Below are positions 23,498-26,401 of a stretch of DNA of 26,401 nucleotides, in pieces. The stretch lies in contig JAEZIX010000010.1 in assembly GCA_023415935.1 (NCBI GenBank), forward strand, positions 1-26,401, written 5' to 3'. The stretch is from Cyanobacteria bacterium OH_CDB_20 (lineage in GTDB: Bacteria > Cyanobacteriota > Vampirovibrionia > Gastranaerophilales > Gastranaerophilaceae). The number at the start of each line of letters is the position of its first letter. Position 1 is the first letter of the stretch. Both the position numbers and the translations under genes were made by a program. The notes beneath the pieces were generated by a model. That model was not told the origin of the DNA, did not search any database, and saw nothing but the letters and a program-made list of their open reading frames with translations.

Positions 23498-24385
23498 ATG
23501 GGTAAAAATCTTTCTAAAAATTGTGTTTGCTTTGAAAATCAAGTTGTAAATGTGTCAGATGAAAATTTAAGTTCTTATGTAAAAGAGATTTCAGTGTTTA
23601 AGTCCCTTGATGTTATTGAGGAAAGAGACTTAGCAATGAAAGCTGCCGAAGGTGATGACTGTGCAAAGCAAGAACTTATTAAAGCAAATTTAAGACTTGT
23701 TGTCGCGATTGCAAAGAAAATCGTGCATTCAAGTAATTTGCCGATGATAGATTTAATTCAGGAAGGGAATTTGGGGCTTATGGTAGCGGTCGATAAGTTC
23801 AACTACAAACTTGGATATAGATTTTCAACTTATGCTTCTTGGTGGATTAAGCAAGCTATTTTTAAAGCGATTTCTGAACAATCTCACAGCATGAAAGTTC
23901 CTGTCTATATCCAGGAGACGCTATCAAAGTATTCTAAAATCAAGCAAAATATGGAACAAGAGTCATCAGCTCCTGTAAAAGTTGAAGAAGTAGCTAAAAA
24001 AATGAACATTGAACCCGATAAGATTGATAGATTCTTGAATGCGTACTCTAAAACTTTGTCGCTTGATGCAGAATGTGATTATAACGGGAAGTCTGACGTG
24101 TGTTTGGCTGAGATTATTGAAGATAAACGCTCTTCTACAAATGAATCGGTTGAGTACGAAGCGTTACAAAATGATATTACACTGCTTCTAAATTGTCTTA
24201 AAGATAGAGAGCAAAATGTAATCAGACTTAGATTTGGTCTTAATGATGAGCCGAAACAAACCTTAGAAGAAATTGGAAAGATTTATGGTGTAACCAAGGA
24301 ATGTATCCGTCAAACAGAAGCAAGAGCGCTCAAAAAACTCAAAAATACCTTTGGCGAAAGCTTATACTATTCTTATGTTGTTTAA
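23498..24385 (+). CDS. Group 2 sigma-70 factor (RpoD-like, no region 1.1)
   Basis: A 295-residue sigma factor. Region 1.2 begins near residue 25, region 2 has ANLRLVVAIAKKI, LIQEGNLGLMVAVDKF and the -10 recognition helix GYRFSTYASWWIKQAI (106-121). Regions 3 and 4 follow, with the -35 recognition helix-turn-helix at about 253-282 (TLEEIGKIYGVTKECIRQ). It lacks the acidic region 1.1, so it is an alternative or group 2 factor of the kind common in cyanobacteria. In region 3.0, MKVPVYIQE, the His that reads extended -10 in E. coli RpoD (H455) is Tyr137, while the Glu (E458) is kept as E140. AGGAG precedes the start. A strong terminator follows, so it is transcribed alone. Confidence 0.92.
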   Translation: MGKNLSKNCVCFENQVVNVSDENLSSYVKEISVFKSLDVIEERDLAMKAAEGDDCAKQELIKANLRLVVAIAKKIVHSSNLPMIDLIQEGNLGLMVAVDKFNYKLGYRFSTYASWWIKQAIFKAISEQSHSMKVPVYIQETLSKYSKIKQNMEQESSAPVKVEEVAKKMNIEPDKIDRFLNAYSKTLSLDAECDYNGKSDVCLAEIIEDKRSSTNESVEYEALQNDITLLLNCLKDREQNVIRLRFGLNDEPKQTLEEIGKIYGVTKECIRQTEARALKKLKNTFGESLYYSYVV

Positions 24386-24401
24386 CATCTGTGTTATTTA
24401 T

Positions 24402-24429
24402 AAAAGAGCAGAATTACATCTGCTCTTTT
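24402..24429 (+). terminator. Rho-independent terminator after the sigma factor gene
   Basis: An 11-base perfect stem AAAAGAGCAGA / TCTGCTCTTTT (24402-24412 with 24419-24429) around a six-base loop. The right arm ends in four T, followed by more pyrimidine (CCTTTTAT). It starts 17 bases after the stop codon. Confidence 0.9.
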
Positions 24430-24549
24430 CCTTTTATCAGTAGGTTATTTCGCGTTTTGTAGGCACTAAATTATTTGCCTGTATGGTTGTACGTTTATAG
24501 TATATATCCTACTACAATATTAATATATGTGAAGATTTTTAGGGCTAGA

Positions 24550-24578
24550 TTAACAATTAGTAATAATTTTGCTATAAT
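24550..24578 (+). promoter_or_regulatory. Predicted strong promoter of the S1 gene
   Basis: A -35 TTAACA (24550-24555), a 17-base spacer and a perfect -10 TATAAT (24573-24578) with the extended TG at 24570-24571. It lies about 40 bases before the start. The rest of the 232-base gap upstream shows nothing definite apart from the sigma factor terminator. Confidence 0.7.
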
Positions 24579-24617
24579 TGTTCTGACGTTAGTAAACAGT
24601 AGTGGAGAACGGAAAAA

Positions 24618-25679
24618 ATGGCTGCACCTGAGATTTTGTCAGACGAAGAATTTGATACGCTTCTATCGAAGTATGATTATAGTTTCCAAAAAGGCGATTT
24701 GGTTAAAGGAATTGTTTGTGGGTATGATTCAGAAGGTGTAGTTGTCGACATCGGCTCTAAAACAACAGCTTCAGTTCCTCAAAGAGAAGCAAGACTTGAT
24801 TCTGAAACTCCTGTTGATCAGGTTTTGGTTAAAGGACAACAATATGAATTTCTTATTATAAAAGAAGAAGATGATGACGGAAAATTCACTCTATCTTATA
24901 AAAAAGTTGCTATGGCGTATAACTGGCGCGAACTTGAAGATCTCAAAGCAAATGATGCTACTGTAGAAGGCGTTGTTGCTTCTGTTGTTAAAGGCGGAAT
25001 ACTTGTTGAGGTCAAGGGCGTGCGCGGTTTTGTTCCTTCTAGCCACTTGAGAGCTAAATCTCTTGAAAATATCGTTGGCGAAAAAATTGAGCTTAAAATT
25101 CTTACTATGGATGCTCAACAAGGTAACTTTATTCTTTCTAACAGAAAAGTCTACGCTGATGATAAAGAAGAAACTAAACGTGATACTTTTGCTAATATTG
25201 AAGTTGGAAAAGTTGTAAAAGGCGAAGTTGTTAGAATTACAGACTTCGGTGCATTTATAGATATCGGCGGTATCGATGGACTTCTTCCTCTTTCTCAAAT
25301 TTCTTGGCGATGGGTAGACCATCCTTCAGATATCTTGAAGATTTCTGATGTTGTTTCTGTTGAAGTTATTGGCATAGATTATGATAAACAAAGAGTCAGC
25401 TTAAGCCTTAAAAATCTTGAAAAAGATCCTTGGATTGAAGCAAAAAATAAAATTAAAGAAGGCGATAAATTAGAGGGTATGATTACAAGAATTAAACACT
25501 TTGGTGCTTTTGTTGAGGTATTCCCTGGAGTTGAGGCTCTTCTTCCAAACAATGAACTTGTCGATTTCCAAAATCAGAACAGTTCTATGCTTAAAGTCGG
25601 TGACAAAATTTCAACAACAATTTTGAAATTTAATCCTGATGACAGAAGAATCAGTTTAAGTATTAAAGGTGATGTATAG
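24618..25679 (+). CDS. rpsA: Ribosomal protein S1 family protein, four S1 domains
   Basis: A 353-residue RNA-binding protein made of four S1 (OB-fold) domains, at about 24-94, 112-178, 194-267 and 281-351. The third (GEVVRITDFGAFIDIGGIDG) and fourth (GMITRIKHFGAFVEVFPGVE) are the most canonical. E. coli S1 has six domains and cyanobacterial S1 about three, so the short form fits a cyanobacteria-related lineage. It would help mRNA bind the 30S subunit. It starts at ATG 24618, where GGAG lies about ten bases upstream, and ends three bases before the next gene. Confidence 0.9.
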   Translation: MAAPEILSDEEFDTLLSKYDYSFQKGDLVKGIVCGYDSEGVVVDIGSKTTASVPQREARLDSETPVDQVLVKGQQYEFLIIKEEDDDGKFTLSYKKVAMAYNWRELEDLKANDATVEGVVASVVKGGILVEVKGVRGFVPSSHLRAKSLENIVGEKIELKILTMDAQQGNFILSNRKVYADDKEETKRDTFANIEVGKVVKGEVVRITDFGAFIDIGGIDGLLPLSQISWRWVDHPSDILKISDVVSVEVIGIDYDKQRVSLSLKNLEKDPWIEAKNKIKEGDKLEGMITRIKHFGAFVEVFPGVEALLPNNELVDFQNQNSSMLKVGDKISTTILKFNPDDRRISLSIKGDV

Positions 25680-25682
25680 TTA

Positions 25683-26219
25683 ATGGCTGATATGATTATT
25701 ACTCTTTCCGGAAAACAATTCTCCGGAAAGGATACAGTTGCACAAATACTCCTTAAAGAACTTAAGGATTTTAGAAGAATTGGGCTTGGAGATGCTATAA
25801 AACTCCAGTACGCCAAAGATAAAAATATTTCGATGGAAGAGATTGAGGCGAATAAATCTTTGTATCGTCCAGATTTGATTGCATTAGGCGATAAAGGACG
25901 TTCTATTGACCCTGATTATTGGCTTAAGGCGATTGTTAACCATGACGGAAATGTTATTGTTCCTGACGTTAGAATGCCTCATGAATATGATGTTTTTAAA
26001 GCTCATAACGCTTTTACTATAAGGGTTGAGGCTTCTGAAGAAGTTAGAGCATTAAGAGGCACCCTTGTAAAAGCAGATGATACAACGGAAACGGCGCTAG
26101 ATAACATTAAAACATGGGATTTTATTGTTTATAACGATTCAACACATGATGAACTCGTAAAACAATCTTATGATCTTGTTGATGCCATAAATAGGCATTT
26201 TAACATTATTTCGGCCTGA
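25683..26219 (+). CDS. P-loop kinase resembling animal-type phosphomevalonate kinase
   Basis: A 178-residue protein of the nucleoside monophosphate kinase fold. The P-loop is GKQFSGKDT (about 10-18). Further points line up with the recalled human phosphomevalonate kinase: LGDAIKLQYAKDKNI, YRPDLIALGDKGRSIDPDYW, VPDVRMPHE, a TIRVEASEEVRALRG lid-like segment, DDTTETALDN and a WDFIVYND ending. The phage T4 deoxynucleotide kinase belongs to a similar fold. The substrate cannot be told from sequence; a bacterial nucleotide or small-molecule kinase is as likely as phosphomevalonate. It starts three bases after the S1 gene and probably shares its transcript. No mevalonate-pathway gene is nearby. Confidence 0.75.
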   Translation: MADMIITLSGKQFSGKDTVAQILLKELKDFRRIGLGDAIKLQYAKDKNISMEEIEANKSLYRPDLIALGDKGRSIDPDYWLKAIVNHDGNVIVPDVRMPHEYDVFKAHNAFTIRVEASEEVRALRGTLVKADDTTETALDNIKTWDFIVYNDSTHDELVKQSYDLVDAINRHFNIISA

Positions 26220-26266
26220 TTTTGGTGAACATTTGTTATCTTTTAGATTTTTTGTTCTGTTTAGAC

Positions 26267-26295
26267 TTGAAATCAAATATTGAGCGTGTTAATAT
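26267..26295 (+). promoter_or_regulatory. Predicted promoter of rpsU
   Basis: A -35 TTGAAA (26267-26272), 17-base spacer and -10 TAATAT (26290-26295) with an extended TG at 26287-26288. It lies about 45 bases before the rpsU start. Confidence 0.65.
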
Positions 26296-26340
26296 CACCT
26301 TACATAGATAAATAAATTATATTAAAGGTGGTGAAAATTA

Positions 26341-26401
26341 ATGCCTGAAATCAGAGTTGGCGAAAACGAAAGTATTGAAAGCGCTCTTAAAAGATTCAAG
26401 A
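26341..26401 (+). CDS. rpsU: Ribosomal protein bS21, 5' part only
   Basis: Twenty complete codons at the right edge read MPEIRVGENESIESALKRFK, the unmistakable N-terminus of bS21, a small 30S protein important for translation initiation. The ribosome binding site is strong (AAAGGTGGTG). The gene continues outside the window. It has its own predicted promoter, so it need not depend on the S1 transcript. Confidence 0.95.
   Translation, partial: MPEIRVGENESIESALKRFK

Noticed and set aside
23307..23498. Open frame of 63 codons upstream of the sigma factor gene
   Set aside because: It begins at a TTG inside the predicted promoter, has no ribosome binding site and an odd composition. The palindromes and promoter explain the region better.
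24505..24530. CTACTACA near the S1 promoter as a further BlaI operator
   Set aside because: Only one half-site is present, without the inverted partner at the right distance.

Overview
The window is AT-rich, densely coded bacterial DNA. The gene content points to a flagellated relative of cyanobacteria of the Melainabacteria/Vampirovibrionia type (gut Gastranaerophilales-like). The clues are a short S1-type ribosomal protein, a cyanobacteria-like group 2 sigma-70 factor, a flagellar export gate, and no photosynthesis genes. This placement is inferred from protein flavour, not from a marker-gene tree.

Layout. (1) 1-990, minus strand: the 5' end of an Fe-S scaffold-like protein and a family 2 glycosyltransferase. 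(2) 1139-9719, plus strand: one long run with the export-gate genes fliP-fliQ-fliR-flhB-flhA, followed by a PilZ protein, a 67-residue membrane protein, a membrane histidine kinase and a response regulator with an HD-GYP c-di-GMP phosphodiesterase output. This looks like flagellar export plus a built-in c-di-GMP control module. (3) 9838-12310, plus strand: proS overlapping a GatD-like glutamine amidotransferase. (4) 12307-16301, minus strand: an OppD-type ATPase, dapF and a secreted GHL10-type glycosidase-like protein, an envelope-flavoured group that meets gatD at overlapping stop codons. (5) 16439-17482, plus strand: a DnaJ-type co-chaperone with a shortened zinc region. (6) 17489-23173, minus strand: an unrecognised protein overlapping a BlaI-type repressor, a small lipoprotein, and a PD-(D/E)XK nuclease overlapping a 1281-residue helicase that appears to fuse a decayed AddB-like motor to an active AddA/UvrD-like motor. 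(7) 23498-26401, plus strand: a group 2 sigma factor with a 324-base upstream region rich in palindromes, a strong terminator, a four-domain S1 protein, a P-loop kinase resembling animal-type phosphomevalonate kinase, and the start of rpsU.

Strongest leads: the helicase/nuclease pair as an unusual AddAB-like machine; the c-di-GMP sensing, degrading and effector genes inside the flagellar operon; the palindromes on both predicted promoters of the sigma factor; and the BlaI operator without a BlaR sensor. No CRISPR array, tRNA, rRNA, insertion sequence or prophage was seen.
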